Assembly: GCA_029204225.1 (NCBI GenBank)
Contig: MU831993.1
Span: 28,868-92,867, forward strand
Direction: 5' to 3'
From: Diphasiastrum complanatum
Taxonomy: Eukaryota > Streptophyta > Lycopodiopsida > Lycopodiales > Lycopodiaceae
Length of the DNA: 64,000 nucleotides
Positions 32,701 to 44,336 of the stretch are shown here, piece by piece. The translations under genes and the position numbers were made by a program. A model generated the notes under the pieces. The model was not told the origin of the DNA and ran no database searches. It was given only the letters and a program-made list of their open reading frames with translations. The first letter of the stretch is position 1. The number at the start of each line of letters is the position of its first letter.

Positions 32701-35382
32701 TTGAAAAATTTTCAGGTTTAATCTAGATCCCAATGTGGTATCTCATTATCTACAAAATCAGAGGCCCTCAAATCTATTTCTCACTTTCTTAATTAATCTT
32801 TTGCTTCTTAGTAATTTCTCGAATATAGATATCAGAATGGTTTATATGATTCTTTCCAGCATGAAGTTATTCCTCTAAAAGACTGTTATGTCATATAAGT
32901 GACTACTTGTGTGAAAAGACTTGGAATTTAAATAAATTCTAAGTTTAAGTGTTTCAATTTCTTAAACCTAGAATATCTCTTTTTGCATAAATGGATTTCG
33001 ATAGAATGGTAGTTTCTGTCACTTGGGTTGAAAATATTTGAAAGAAAAGTCCTATTGTAATAGAGTGAATCTTTTAGTGGAAGCACTTATTATTGACTTT
33101 TGTTTAATTTGGATATTTTCGTATATCATCTTTCCAGTTATCTTTGATTGAAATTGTGAATTTCTTTAAAAGGAGAGGTGAAGTGATGGGATAAAATTCT
33201 ATTTGGGAATATGTGGGTTGCATAGTTTTCGGGAGAGAACCAGCTGTGGTATAGAAATGAGATTTTTCTGAAGGTAATTTCCGATAGAGTCAGAGTAAGA
33301 TACCTAATTGGAACTTTTCGAATAAGAGGAATTCTCTAGGGATTGTGTGGACAATCTGAAACTAGAACATGTTTGATACTTGAATCATTATCTATTAGTA
33401 CAATGAAAGGTCAAAGGTTACTAATTCCATTTCGATTGGAATAGAAGTAAGTTTGATCAGGATTTAAGTTTGAGAGTTTTTGTATTGGATCAACCTAATC
33501 TTAGTTTTAGTACTAGGATCAGAAAAGGGTTGATTGAGAAGAAGATCATGCTATTAGAGAAAATTGGATTGGAAAACTGTTGAGAGAAAATGTTATTTGT
33601 CTCAAAGATAACCTGGATATGTTATTTACTCATGAGAAATAGAAAATCTCTTGTATCTCAGTTACAAGATTCTCAGTGAGATATGTGAGTAACATATGTG
33701 GGTTCTGGAGAAATCTGTCTGATAAATATGTGTTTATGTATTGGGTCATAGTGAGATTAATCACATATGTGCACAATTAATCTTGTATAAATCTACTGTG
33801 TATTCTTGGTTACTAGGGTTATTTGGTGCACTTAATCTAGTCGATGAACATGAACATATGATCAAGTATTTTTTTGACAGATACTTGCAAGTTAACAAAT
33901 CTTTGTTTATGGATTAACTTATAAATGATTTGGGTAAGGATCTAAATGTCGGTCATACTAGTATAATTGAATTCTTCACCTAGACATTTGAGATTTCTGA
34001 ATCATTGGCAATTAACTTGAGTAGTTGATTACTCCAGAGTGAAGTTAATTGGTAAAATGATTAGTGTGATGTGGATTCACCAGAAACTGATAGTTTGATT
34101 TATATTGCTTGTAAGACACATGGTTAGTCAATTATTTGGGTTCATCAGTTAAAATTATGTGCATTGGATATACAATATTTTTGGGATAGAGTATTTTTTA
34201 GTTAAGGAATAGACTTAGCTCATTAGTGATTGTATTCCAGAGCGCTCAATTGGATAATGAATCATAATGAATTCAAGAATAATAATTGATTTGATTCTAG
34301 ATTGTAATCTAACGTTTTTTGTAGTTGACAATGATTGTCATTTTGGTATGCGTTCAGCCTATAATTACCAATGGTTTATAGAACTTAAATCTTGATTCTT
34401 ACTTTTCCTAAGTTATGTTGGACATATATTCTAGCATCTTGTAAATGATTAAGTATGGTGAAAATTATGATTGATGAATCATATGAATCTAAATATTTAT
34501 GATTGACGAATCATAAATAAATACTTAATTATCATCAGAGGATTATAAGGAATGGTGATGATTCTTAAGTGTGACGATTAAGTTTTGATCTATTATTTGA
34601 GTAGGAATTCAGATCAGTGTCCTGAATCTCTCTACTCTAGTATTTATTTGAGAATCTATGGATCTCACTGACATCTCACAGGATAAGTATTTTATTTATG
34701 GAGAATTTAATTATTTCAGTGGATGTTATTCTGCTACAGTCTATGGTCTGCAAATGCTTGAGTACAGTTGTTCATTTGATTGGATCTCCAGATATCATAG
34801 GAGACAGACAAATCTATTAAGATGAATGAGTGCTATTTTCTTGTATTCGATGTTAGAAATGAGCATTTAACTCAAATGAGTATTTAGGATACTCAGAGTT
34901 GAGTTTTAATCATTTTATATCTTAATGATTCTCCTAGAGATTCTAGTTAAATGAATTATCATATCTTAAAATTGGATTCTAAGAATAGTTGTACTTGGAA
35001 GCTTTTTATGAACTGTTTGCCAGAGTTGTGGATGATTTTAGATTGTAATTATTATTTTTTCTTTAACTTTAATCTCCTAAGTTAGGTAATATTTCACTCA
35101 GTTGGTTCATGTAGGTGTTTTACATGAAGGTGATGTTACTAACTTGTGTTGAGTGTAACCCAGTTGAGGGAATATATCTCTTAGTGTACTTTTTCAAACT
35201 AGAGTTTGTACTCTAGAGCAGAGATTAACGATTGAAAATAATTTTTCTTTGAGTACTTGTTTGATATGAATGTCAGACTAAGGATAATGATTTTCTCGGT
35301 TAATATTGAAAGTTAAAGAAACTGTAATTTTTTCCTGTTTTGAGGAGCTTCTAAGGATAGAAGCAGTTTAAGGAGGGAATAA
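29701..35382 (+). other. non-coding interior of the LARD-like element
   Basis: No open frame above about 80 codons and no retroviral motif. The block at about 31790-32480 matches 39440-40130 of the second copy (GATTTCATTTCCAAT, TAGTAAGTGTGATCGAGAAA, CTTGTCCCTAGAGTTAAT, CTTGGATCCAG). A near-perfect duplication with a period of 86 bp (first unit from 30966, second from 31052) is local. Short frames at 30205-30852 show no recognisable domain. Confidence 0.6.
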
Positions 35383-35860
35383 TGTCATGGCCATATTCGG
35401 TTAAGGACCTGGAATAGTCCTAATATGGTAGACCGGCTCTCTGGTATTCAAGATTGTTGGTTACGCCATGATTTAATTCCATGTCAAGGCCAGTTTGTGA
35501 TTAATAACCGTCAGAGGACCCAAACACTCTAATTGAGACATATGGAGTATTGCATGTATGTGTGACGAGTATAGGCAAGAGGACTGCATGAAGAGATGTG
35601 ATCTATTTATAGTTGACCTGCATGGGAGTTGCATGGTTTCATGGACATGACTCTACTCTCTATATAAAGAGGTAAGGATTCTCCTGTTGATATATTGGTT
35701 TAGGTTACCAGTTTCTCTCTTCTCCTCTTGCTTCACATGGCATGGCTTGGGGGCTAGATCCAGGTTTGATCTAGGATTGGTTGGGCAATTTGGCTCCATA
35801 GTCTCTCTTATTGTGTTCTCCTATTCTCATCTTAGGGGTTATCTCTTTAGGGTCCTTACA
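35383..35860 (+). repeat. 3' LTR of the LARD-like element
   Basis: 478 bp, same length as the left LTR, and followed directly by the CGTGG target duplicate (35861-35865). Confidence 0.9.
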
Positions 35861-35865
35861 CGTGG

Positions 35866-36490
35866 GTATCTAGTGGCCCAATGAAACCTCGACACGTGCC
35901 ATGTTCCAACGAATCAATTCTTGACACTTGGCGACTGTACGACTTTGCTCGTGTGGCCGTTATGAGCCAATTGTAGGACGACACCTGGACAGTTGACCGT
36001 TTGACTCGCACATGTGAAACAACTATAAATGACACGATCCCGAATTTTTTATTTCTGTCTTTCTCGGTTTTCTCTCATATCGGTTCTTTGCGCGCCTCAT
36101 TTTCTTATGATTTTCATTACATATCACTTCTTTGCACGTCCCATCTGCTCCCTCATTGTCTCATCTCTCTGTGTGCGCACAAGAGCGATACTTCGACCGT
36201 ACATATCACTTTTGTGCATAGTGTACTCCTTATTTTACGGATACTCCCCTCTTGCACAGAACCGACACTGGGCAATGGCTTCCTCGTCGGGAGTCCTTGT
36301 TGTCCAAATTTCTCACTGAGTTTGGTATAACTGAGCGCATAAAGTACTTCAAGTCCCTCTTTCGGCCTTTCTTACATGTGTTCAGTATATCACAACAGAG
36401 TCCGGATGTTTTTTATGACCAGTATGTCAGATTAAGGGATATAATTAGTATCCCTCTAATAAAGACGCGAGTAATCAGATTTCTTACTTG
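35866..36490 (+). pseudogene. plus-strand unit with leader homologous to the H3-fold unit
   Basis: Before the 13 kb insertion this unit lay head-to-head with the H3-fold unit. Its leader (36090-36290) is an inverted copy of 22580-22770, including GTGCGCACAAGAGCGATACT. ACTATAAATG at about 36019-36028 is a TATA-like element. An ATG at about 36275 opens a short MASSSGVLVV frame; another frame continues with KFLTEFGITERIKYFKSLF, PDVFYDQYVRLRDIISIPL and could be an exon ending at a GT near 36470. No H3 or Ulp1 motif is seen and I do not recognise the product. Confidence 0.5.
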
Positions 36491-36566
36491 TTGATTACTC
36501 ACCTTTATGTGCATTTACTCACCGACTCTATTTTCTCGTGCTCAGACATTCAGCTTTACTCACCAT

Positions 36567-36702
36567 CAAACTGAAAAAGGAACCAAGTAGCTAAAATGCA
36601 ATTTGGTTTTAAAATATTTTATAATTTAAGTTCTTATGGCACATGGTTTTGGGTGAACCAAAAACTCTAGGATTGTCTATAAAGAGGCATGTGACTTTTT
36701 TT

Positions 36703-36800
<98 letters not shown>

Positions 36801-37105
36801 ATCTCCTCCTTTCATTCTTGCTTTCTTGTGAAGCCCTCCTATTTTATTATGTGTGATAGTTCCAAAACTAATCCACAAAATCCACACTCAAGCAAAATAG
36901 GTGTTAAAAAACCCCTTTGGAGAGATCATTAGAATCCATTAGGTAAGTTTTCCTTTCATTGTCCACCTCTCATGAGAAGATCAACCTCACGAGGAGAAGA
37001 TCTAGAGCCAATGATGCCTAGATAAGCCAAGAAACCAAGATCTAAGAAAAGGATCAAAACACAACAAAGAAACCCAAAAAGATTAGAGGAAAAGAAAAAA
37101 AAATC
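36567..37105 (+). repeat. dispersed repeat, copy 2, with TATA box and (GA)n
   Basis: Homologous to 6690-7345 along its length but lacking about 90 bp after the GA tract. (GA)n occupies the same relative position in both copies, so the tract belongs to the repeat family. Confidence 0.65.
36707..36799. repeat. (GA)46 microsatellite
   Basis: 93 bp of perfect GA repeat about 30 bp after TCTATAAAGAGG of the enclosing repeat. Confidence 0.97.
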
Positions 37106-37126
37106 ACTCCCCAATCTAAGCCATTA

Positions 37127-40100
37127 GACATATGGAGTATTGCATGTCTATGTGACGAATATAGCTAGGAGGACTGCATGAAGAGATGAGACCTATTTAT
37201 AGTTGACCTGCATGGGGGTTGCATGGTTTTCATGCACAGGACTCTACTCTCTATATAATGAGGTGGGGATTCTCCCGTCGACATATTGGGTTTAGGTTAC
37301 CATATTCTCTCTTTTCCTCTTGCTTCACATGGCATGGCTTGGGGGCTAGATCCAAGTTTGATCTAGGATTGGTTGGGCGGTTTGGCTCCATAGTCTCTCC
37401 TATTGTGTTCTCCTATCCTCATCATAGGGGTTATCCTAGAGGGTCTTAACATTGGTATCAGAGCCTGACTAAGATGCGGTCTTGGATAGGAGTGGAGGCA
37501 AACTCTACATCAGATTGGAAGCTAGGAGCACTTGGAGTAACATCCCGGTTGAGTGCTATTTTCTCAATGGAATTGGATTCACAAATTTCGGTGGTTAGCA
37601 CACCTTTCGAAATTGGTAGAGTGCACTTCTACATGGTTGATTTTGGTAAAGGTGCTGCGAATTAGCTTGAATTCATTTGTAATTCCCTGTTTCTTGAGGA
37701 ATCTTCCAATTGAGATAGAATGATCTGCTTGGGTAGATCCAATTTCTTGTTCAAATCTGTTTTTTAAGATGAATGATTTGCATGAGTCCATAATGGTTTG
37801 GACAATTTGATTCATATTGGGTAGCAAGAGGTTTATTGATAGATTGACATGGAATCGATTTATCTTGTACAAATAAACTGATTGCTACTGGAAATCTTAA
37901 ATTTTTTTGTTTGCATGTGAGAAATTAAGGTTTATTTGACTAATCCTCTTCTATATGCAACTGGAAATTGAAACCATGGAATGGATTTGTAAATTGTTGA
38001 TTCTATAGAAAAGTAGGTTTGGGATTGAAAAATGTGTGCATGTTGATAAAACCCTATAAAACCTTTGTGATTGGTTCTCACTGCCTCTGTGAAGAGTTGT
38101 AACTCGAATAATCTCCTTTTTCCAGTCCTCTGGTTGTTGGATCAGTTGACAGAACCCATGTTACCAACTGAACAAGCTCGCACTTGGGATGGGAAGGGTT
38201 GAATCAGTTCTAAGGATCTGGAAACCTGCATCTAGGCAGTAGTAGCGTGAACAGATGGTAGGAGCAGTGCGAGCAGCTGATGGGCAGCTTGTCGTCCTGT
38301 GACCAGCAATGTGTTCTTTAAAACATGGAATTTTCTCTGTTGATATGCGCAGAAGCTTTACAAAGGTATAGGATTCCTGGTTGAGGACATAGGTGATAAC
38401 AAATGAATCCTCAATGTGAAGTTGTTGCAGATCTTAGGAGAGAAGGTCTGATTGTTGACAACTGTGCCAGCCGTGAGGTGCACATCCGAGGGGATGAAGC
38501 GTTGTGAAAGAGTGCTGGGAATGGAGGTGGAGAGCAGCACCCGCGCAATCCATCGTCCTGACTTGCTTGAAAAATCTCTTTCTCTCTCGCGTTTGGGCAG
38601 CCACCCTTTTTTGGGTGTAGACGGTTGTAGGCGGCTGGAATAGATCGAGACCTAAAAAAATATAGGTTTTTAAAATTGCATGTATGTGCACGAGGGTCAA
38701 CCGATATTGTAAGTGCTTGACGGGTTGTAATTTCAAAAATGGTTCCAAAAGTGATTTTGGGAACTCGGGAAATTTGAGTTACTAGCCTCCAGTGAGAGGA
38801 ATTTTGATTCCTTTGGGCATGTGTGTCAAAGTAGTAAACTCGGTTTCGGATATTGTTTTCCGATATGAGATAGAAAGAATTTGGTTTTTTTCTTCTCTGT
38901 GGACAATATGCATGTATAAAGTCCATATCAACTTGACAATTACCTGTAAGCCTAGTATTTTGAGAACTTAATACTGATGTTTTTGTGTCAAGCGGTAATT
39001 TTATTAAACCGATCTTGACAAAATAATGGTTGTGATTTGGTTCTCCAGGCAAGTACCCAGTTAGTGAGAATTTTGGGTCCCTGGTACTATGTTTTTTATC
39101 GATTTAACTCTGGAGTAAGATTACTCCCAGTAAATGGAGTTAAATCGTGCTTTTTCGGTTTTCTCCTTTTCAAATCGGTGGAACACCGTTGATTATTGTG
39201 GTTTTGATGATTTAGGTCATTAAAATTGAACAAACCAAAGCTTTTGAGATACTTGTTAAATAATCAATGGTGGAAAATTCATTGTATTTGGAGCTATTTC
39301 TTTATTCAACAATATTATTTGGGGTGAATACAGTGGAGAAAGTACCCGAATCCAAATCTTATTTCCCATTAATTATAGATAATTCGAACGAAGTAATTCT
39401 TAAGCCAATAAGTAAAAAGAGGAAATAGTCTTTTTTTTTTTTTTTGAAAAAATCGTCATAATAGGAATTGATCAAAAGTAAAACTGATTTCATTTCCAAT
39501 TAAAATCCTATGGTGGTTTGTATATCGATATTTTTACCCAGTTATAGGATAGAGATGAAACTGTTTCAAATTTTTTTCTTACAATAATTCAATTTTTTAC
39601 ATTTACTAATGTCATTACGTCTTCTTGATACCTTATCTGAAAGATTTTCAGATAACTGAAAATTCTAAGGAGGGAAGAAGAGTGGACTTTAGGGGTAGTA
39701 AGTGTGATCGAGAAATGTATTTCGCAATTAGGATTTTAGCAATCCCAGTAAATAATTGCTTAATTCTGGATATTAATTTTCTGGGTAGGATTCATTTAGT
39801 TGAATTTATAACTAATATCTTTGTGACCATTGAGTTATCCGCAGTTTTGGATGTCAATTGTGATGTTAAAAGAGGAATCTAATACATGGATTACATTGGA
39901 TCTATTAATTGATAGAAGCTTGTCCCTAGAGTTAATACTCTTGGATCCAGTGGGATTTGAAGCTTATCATTAACTTGTAAGGATCAGAATGTAGTGTTGA
40001 ACCATGTTAATTCTTCTGTCTAAATTATAGAATTAGGTGTGGATTTGTGGTATCCATTTGATAGGCTAACATCCATCCAAATAAATGAATTCTCCAGTAT

Positions 40101-40135
40101 TTGGGAACAAGAGAGAATATCCTATAGCATGTTCA
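37127..40135 (+). mobile_element. second LARD-like copy, truncated at both ends
   Basis: 37127-37451 is the right two thirds of the LTR, ending CTTAACA. A primer site TGGTATCAGAGCC follows at 37453-37465. The interior then matches the start of the first copy (37466-37590) and its 31790-32480 block (39440-40130). The region 37600-39430 fills part of the gap caused in copy 1 by nested insertions and rearrangement. No coding domain was found. The match stops at about 40135, exactly where gypsy integrase sequence begins. Confidence 0.75.
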
Positions 40136-41080
40136 TCCATTTGCTCTTTATTACTAGTGCGAGACATCAGAACTTCGAATTCTATCGGTAGTATGGGATG
40201 CATTCCATACACAAGATAGTATGGAGTCTGTCTAGTTGTAATCTTTTCAACAGTTCTGTATGTCCATAAGACAAATAATAAATTCTGATCTCAATCCGAA
40301 GAATGTGTTTCCGTTACTTTATTCAAAATTTTACACAAAATTCCATTTGCCCGTTCCGTAAGCCCATTTGCTTTTGGATTATACGGAGTGGTTTTGGCGA
40401 TGTGTAATAGAAAAATATGACAACATGGCCTCGATGGTCTGATTAAGAAAATGGGTTCCCCTATCACTAACGAGTTCTAAGAGACATCCATATCGCGTGA
40501 TAATGTTTTGGAATAAAAACTTTGCTATAGTCTTAGCATCATTCTTAATTGTGGCTTTGGCCTCTACCATCTTGGTAGCATAGTCCGTGGCAACGAGAAT
40601 GTAACGACGACAAGTTTTACTCATGATCGATTTGATAGGCCCTACAAAATCTATCTCCCACTTCTCAAAGGGTGCTAAGGGAATAATTGAAATAAGCGGC
40701 CAATGTGTCGCGAAGCTGGGTTTTCCCATCCTCTAACAAGCATTACATCTTTGAATGAATAATTTAACATCTCTATAGACAGTAGGCCACCAATATTTAG
40801 CATTGAAATTTTTTTTTGCAGTGTTTTTAAAAGCATAGTGACCCGCCAAATCTTCCTCATGTAATGCACTTATTACAGCCGTCATCTCGGTTGGTTCTAA
40901 ACATCGGCGGAGACTATCATCAGCTCCTAACTTATACATTATTCTATTTACAATCGTATAAGGTCCTATCTTTGAAAGAAAAACAGTTTTTTGTTGTTTA
41001 TTAAATTGTTCAGGAAAAATCTGGTCTTGTAAGAAGTTAATAATGTCCATATAAATTGATGTTTCCGATTGGATACGCAT
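40136..41080 (-). pseudogene. gypsy integrase
   Basis: The zinc-binding H2C2 part is at 40733-41080 (HEEDLAGHYAFKNT, KYWWPTVYRDVKLFIQRCNAC). The core follows at 40379-40729: WEIDFVGPIKS, YATKMVEAKATIKN, VSDRGTHFLN. The last part, reading NGLTERANGILCKILNK and LLFVLWTYRTVEK, continues in another frame down to about 40136. The glutamate of the DDE triad (LTERAN) is present beyond a frameshift near 40379. Confidence 0.82.
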
Positions 41081-41099
41081 TATATGTTCATCCGGAAAT

Positions 41100-42593
41100 T
41101 CATCAGAAATGGGTTCAAACTGATTTTTCGTTTGGAGGCGGGATATATAATCCGCATTTTGATAATCCTTGTCTTTTCTTAATTCTACTTCATAATTAAA
41201 CTCATCTAATAATAATACCCATCTAGCTACCTACCCGAAAGATCAAGTTCATTCACTAAATGTTTCAATGCGTAGTGATCTACGTGAAAAATGAAAGGGT
41301 ATCCTAAAAGATAATGTCTATATTTATTTACTGAATAAATCATCTCTAGTGCTTCTCGCTTTGTAGCGAAATAATTCTTTTCTGATGCAGCGAGTTGCCT
41401 ACCCGCATAATAAATTGGTAATCTATATTTTGGTCATCTTCTGACTAAGCACTACACCTATTGCAAACGATGATGTGTTTACATATACATGGAACTTTTT
41501 AGCCCAATTTGGAGGTTTGACTCCAGTGGCTTCTGCTAATGACTGTTTCAATTGATCAAAAGCTTGCTGATGGTCTTGTAACCAATGGTACTCAACAGAC
41601 TTTTTTAATAAACTTGTTAAAGGAGTTACTATTATGGCATAATCTTTAATTATCCTACGATAATAACCTACGTGTCCTAGAAAACCTCTAAGCTCTCGTA
41701 GATTAGTTGGTTCTATTAACTCTAAAATCATTTTTACTTTTTCGATGTCGGCTTGTATACCGTCCTTCGAAAATTTATGTCTTAACAGGATGCCTTCCCT
41801 CATCCCGAATTATCAATTGGCTGGATGCAATTTAAGAGATGTCTCTTGACATCTTTTCAATGTTTTCTCTAATGCATCTAAATGGCCTTTAGTTGATGAA
41901 TAGACACAAAAGTCATCCATAAAAATTTCTAAAAACTTTCTTAAATTTTTCTAAAAAATATTTGTCATCATACGTTGGAATGTGACAGGTGCATTACAAA
42001 GATCAAAGGGCATTCGTGTATACGCGTACGTCTCTCAATCAGTGGTGAAAGTGGTCTTGGATCTATCTTCCTCCTTTATAAAAACTTGAGAATCCATCTA
42101 AAAAGCTATAACGCTCATGATCAGCTACCTGGTCAAGAATTGTATCTGTATACGGTAGAGGATGATAATCCTTTGTTGTAGCAGCATTTAGTTGCCTAAA
42201 ATTTTGGCAAACTCTAATCTTGTCTGTCTTCTTCTTAGGTACTATAACTATTGGTGACACCCACTCACTGCTTAGAAAAAGATATATAATACTTGCTCTA
42301 AGACATCTATCTAATTCGTCTTTTACTAATAAGGAGTACTTTGGATTCAATCTATATTGGCGCTGCCTAGCAGGTATTGTTCCCTGAATAAGATCTATTC
42401 TATGTTCGTCCCATTTAACTGGTATTCCTATTGAATCATCCATCGACCAAGCAAATACGTTTTGGTATTTTTGAAGAAGTACTATATACTCTTCACGTTC
42501 CTGGTCCGATTGGTGTTTATATAAATTTAAAATTTTACCTTTATTAATTTCTATTTCTACATAATCTGTTTTATCTACCATCCCTTTGGTCAA
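41100..42593 (-). pseudogene. gypsy reverse transcriptase and RNase H
   Basis: RT blocks: SEWVSPIVIVPKKKTDKIRV, CQNFRQLNAATTKDYHPLP, YSFLDGFSSFY (42063-42593), then in other frames YAYTRMPFDLCNAP and the catalytic FMDDF at about 41909-41920. The RT connection and RNase H (PTNLRELRGFLGHVGYYRR, PIYYAGRQLAASEKNYFATK, HVDHYALKHL) lie at 41100-41803. Several frameshifts and stops separate the parts. Confidence 0.82.
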
Positions 42594-42637
42594 GCTCAGT
42601 CTGGTTCCACCCAGAACTTCCCTTGACTCAGATGTTG

Positions 42638-42923
42638 TTGGTATTTCCTCATCCTCGTCAATCTCATAGCATTCTATGAAATTGATCCAGGATTCAGCAA
42701 GTCTAGCTAACTCCTCACCCTATCTCAAAAGGTGACCCCCTATTGGACTGGTTATGAGAATGCCTGGAAAAAATATTTGTTTGGTATTTCCTCATCCTCG
42801 TCAATCTCATAGCATTCTATGAAATTGATCCAGGATTCAGCAGGTCTAGCTAACTCCTCACCCCATCTCAAAAGGTGACCCCCTATTGGACTGGCTATGA
42901 GAATGTCTAGAAAAACTATCTGT
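42638..42923. repeat. 143-bp tandem duplication within the gypsy element
   Basis: Two nearly identical copies, 42638-42780 and 42781-42923, each starting TTGGTATTTCCTCATCC. The period is not a multiple of three, so the duplication shifts the frame between retropepsin 2 and RT. Confidence 0.92.
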
Positions 42924-43962
42924 TTGGTAGACCAATTTATAATAGCATCTGCTTGATATAACCATGGTCTTTCATATAATATTGAATAAGGTGGTGTATC
43001 TACTGGGTTTATAACAAAGAAATTCATAACAAACCCTCTGTCTCTATAACTACGTTAATACCTTTTAGCTCCCCTACTGGTATACATTTAGATGCGTCTA
43101 CTAAATGGATTTCATGATAAGTGATAGGCTGTATCTGTTTTTCTAGTCCTAATTCTTTAACCATTGTTTCTGTTATTAAGTTAATACTAAATTCTGAGTC
43201 TATTAATATTCTATCTATAGTCTGATCTCCTATGATAGCACTAATCTCTGGAACTTCACAATCTCCTCTATCTACATATTCTACTCTATTATTGTATGCA
43301 GGTATACTTAGTGTGACAACCCTCTCCCCTTCCTCAATCCTTACTGACTGAAGCCCTTCATCCTCTGAAGTATAGCTCGAGGATGATGTAGGTGTCTCAC
43401 CTTCATACTTATCCTTTTGCCATGAAATTGAAATTCTTTTGTGACTTTTCCCTTTCGGTGTCTCCATCTGGTCTCTGAAGGTAATCTCCTTCTTCTTCCA
43501 GTGGGTTATGACATCGACCTGGTAGAGCCATGGTCGTCCTAATAGCACTTTATATGACGATTGTCTTGTAGTTCTTAATATTATAAAATCCATAAGAAAC
43601 TTATGGTCTCCAATATAAACTATAACTTGAGACAATCCTCCTATTGGTGATCTTCTAGTTGCATCAGCTAACCTTAAATGTCTTAAGGTGGGTGCTATTC
43701 TATGATGAATGCCTAATTCATATGTTGTTTCTTCAGTCATTATGTTTACGCTAGATCCAAAATCTATGGGTACACTATCTAAGATGCAGCCATTGATTAC
43801 TACCTGAATTTCTGGTTGACCTTTGTCACCGTAATTAACTAATCCTACGTTGACTACTGGTAACTTTGCTTTTCTTCTCTTTTTATTTTGCAAAAATTGT
43901 TTAATTTCTTTCTTATAATATTGATTATCATCTAATAACTGTTTAAAAGTTATATTGGGCAT
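42752..43962 (-). pseudogene. gypsy protease region with two tandem retropepsin domains
   Basis: Domain 1 (about 43440-43910): DSVPIDFGSSVNIM active site, LRHLRLADATRRSPIGGLSQ, flap-like YIGDHKFLMDFIIL, and SYKVLLGRPWLYQ end. Domain 2 (about 42880-43270): DRILIDSEFSINLI, where the DSG-type glycine is glutamate, then IHLVDASKCIPVGELKGI and, after a break at 43024, YSILYERPWLYQADAI. The blocks repeat in the same order, so the whole domain was duplicated. One retropepsin per polyprotein is usual. Confidence 0.78.
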
Positions 43963-44336
43963 TCTAGAAACAAGGTCTTCTACAATATCATAAGAACTAT
44001 TTCTAAGCGACGATGGATCTTTAGGTATCTCGCTACTTATACCTGGATCTGAAAATGTTACTTTTTTAACTTTTCTAGTTTCTTCGTCTAAAAGCTTTTT
44101 AGCTTCTGAACTAATATCAACATCATAATGTTTTTCATTAGGCCTATCAAGGTTTAATTCTTTATTATAGGAATTTTTACTAACTGTTCTGTGACCTTCA
44201 CTTTTTTTGTCTCATTTTTCGCGTTTTTCGCGGTTTTCGCAAATTTCGTCTTAGTTTTCTTCTTATCTTTAAGAGTTAAAGAATCTTTACTACTTCTAGT
44301 AGTTACTTTATTTATCTCTACATCTGGATCTGGCCA

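Larger units (their letters stand above)
22887..35860 (+). mobile_element. LARD-like LTR retrotransposon with target duplication
   Basis: Two 478-bp LTRs (22887-23364 and 35383-35860) start TGTAATGG/TGTCATGG and end CCTTACA. The 5-bp target duplication CGTGG lies at 22882-22886 and 35861-35865. A primer site (23366-23382, TGGTATCAGAACCCGG) follows the left LTR, and a polypurine tract (AAGGAGGGAATAA, about 35370-35382) precedes the right one. The interior holds a nested element (23523-28795) and about 6 kb without recognisable gag or pol, so it was mobilised by proteins of another element. About 30 mismatches between LTRs were counted by eye, roughly 6%. Confidence 0.9.

Noticed and set aside
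38411-39052. 213-codon minus-strand frame inside the second LARD-like copy
   Set aside because: No recognisable domain, antisense to the element, and no matching frame seen in the first copy; probably chance.
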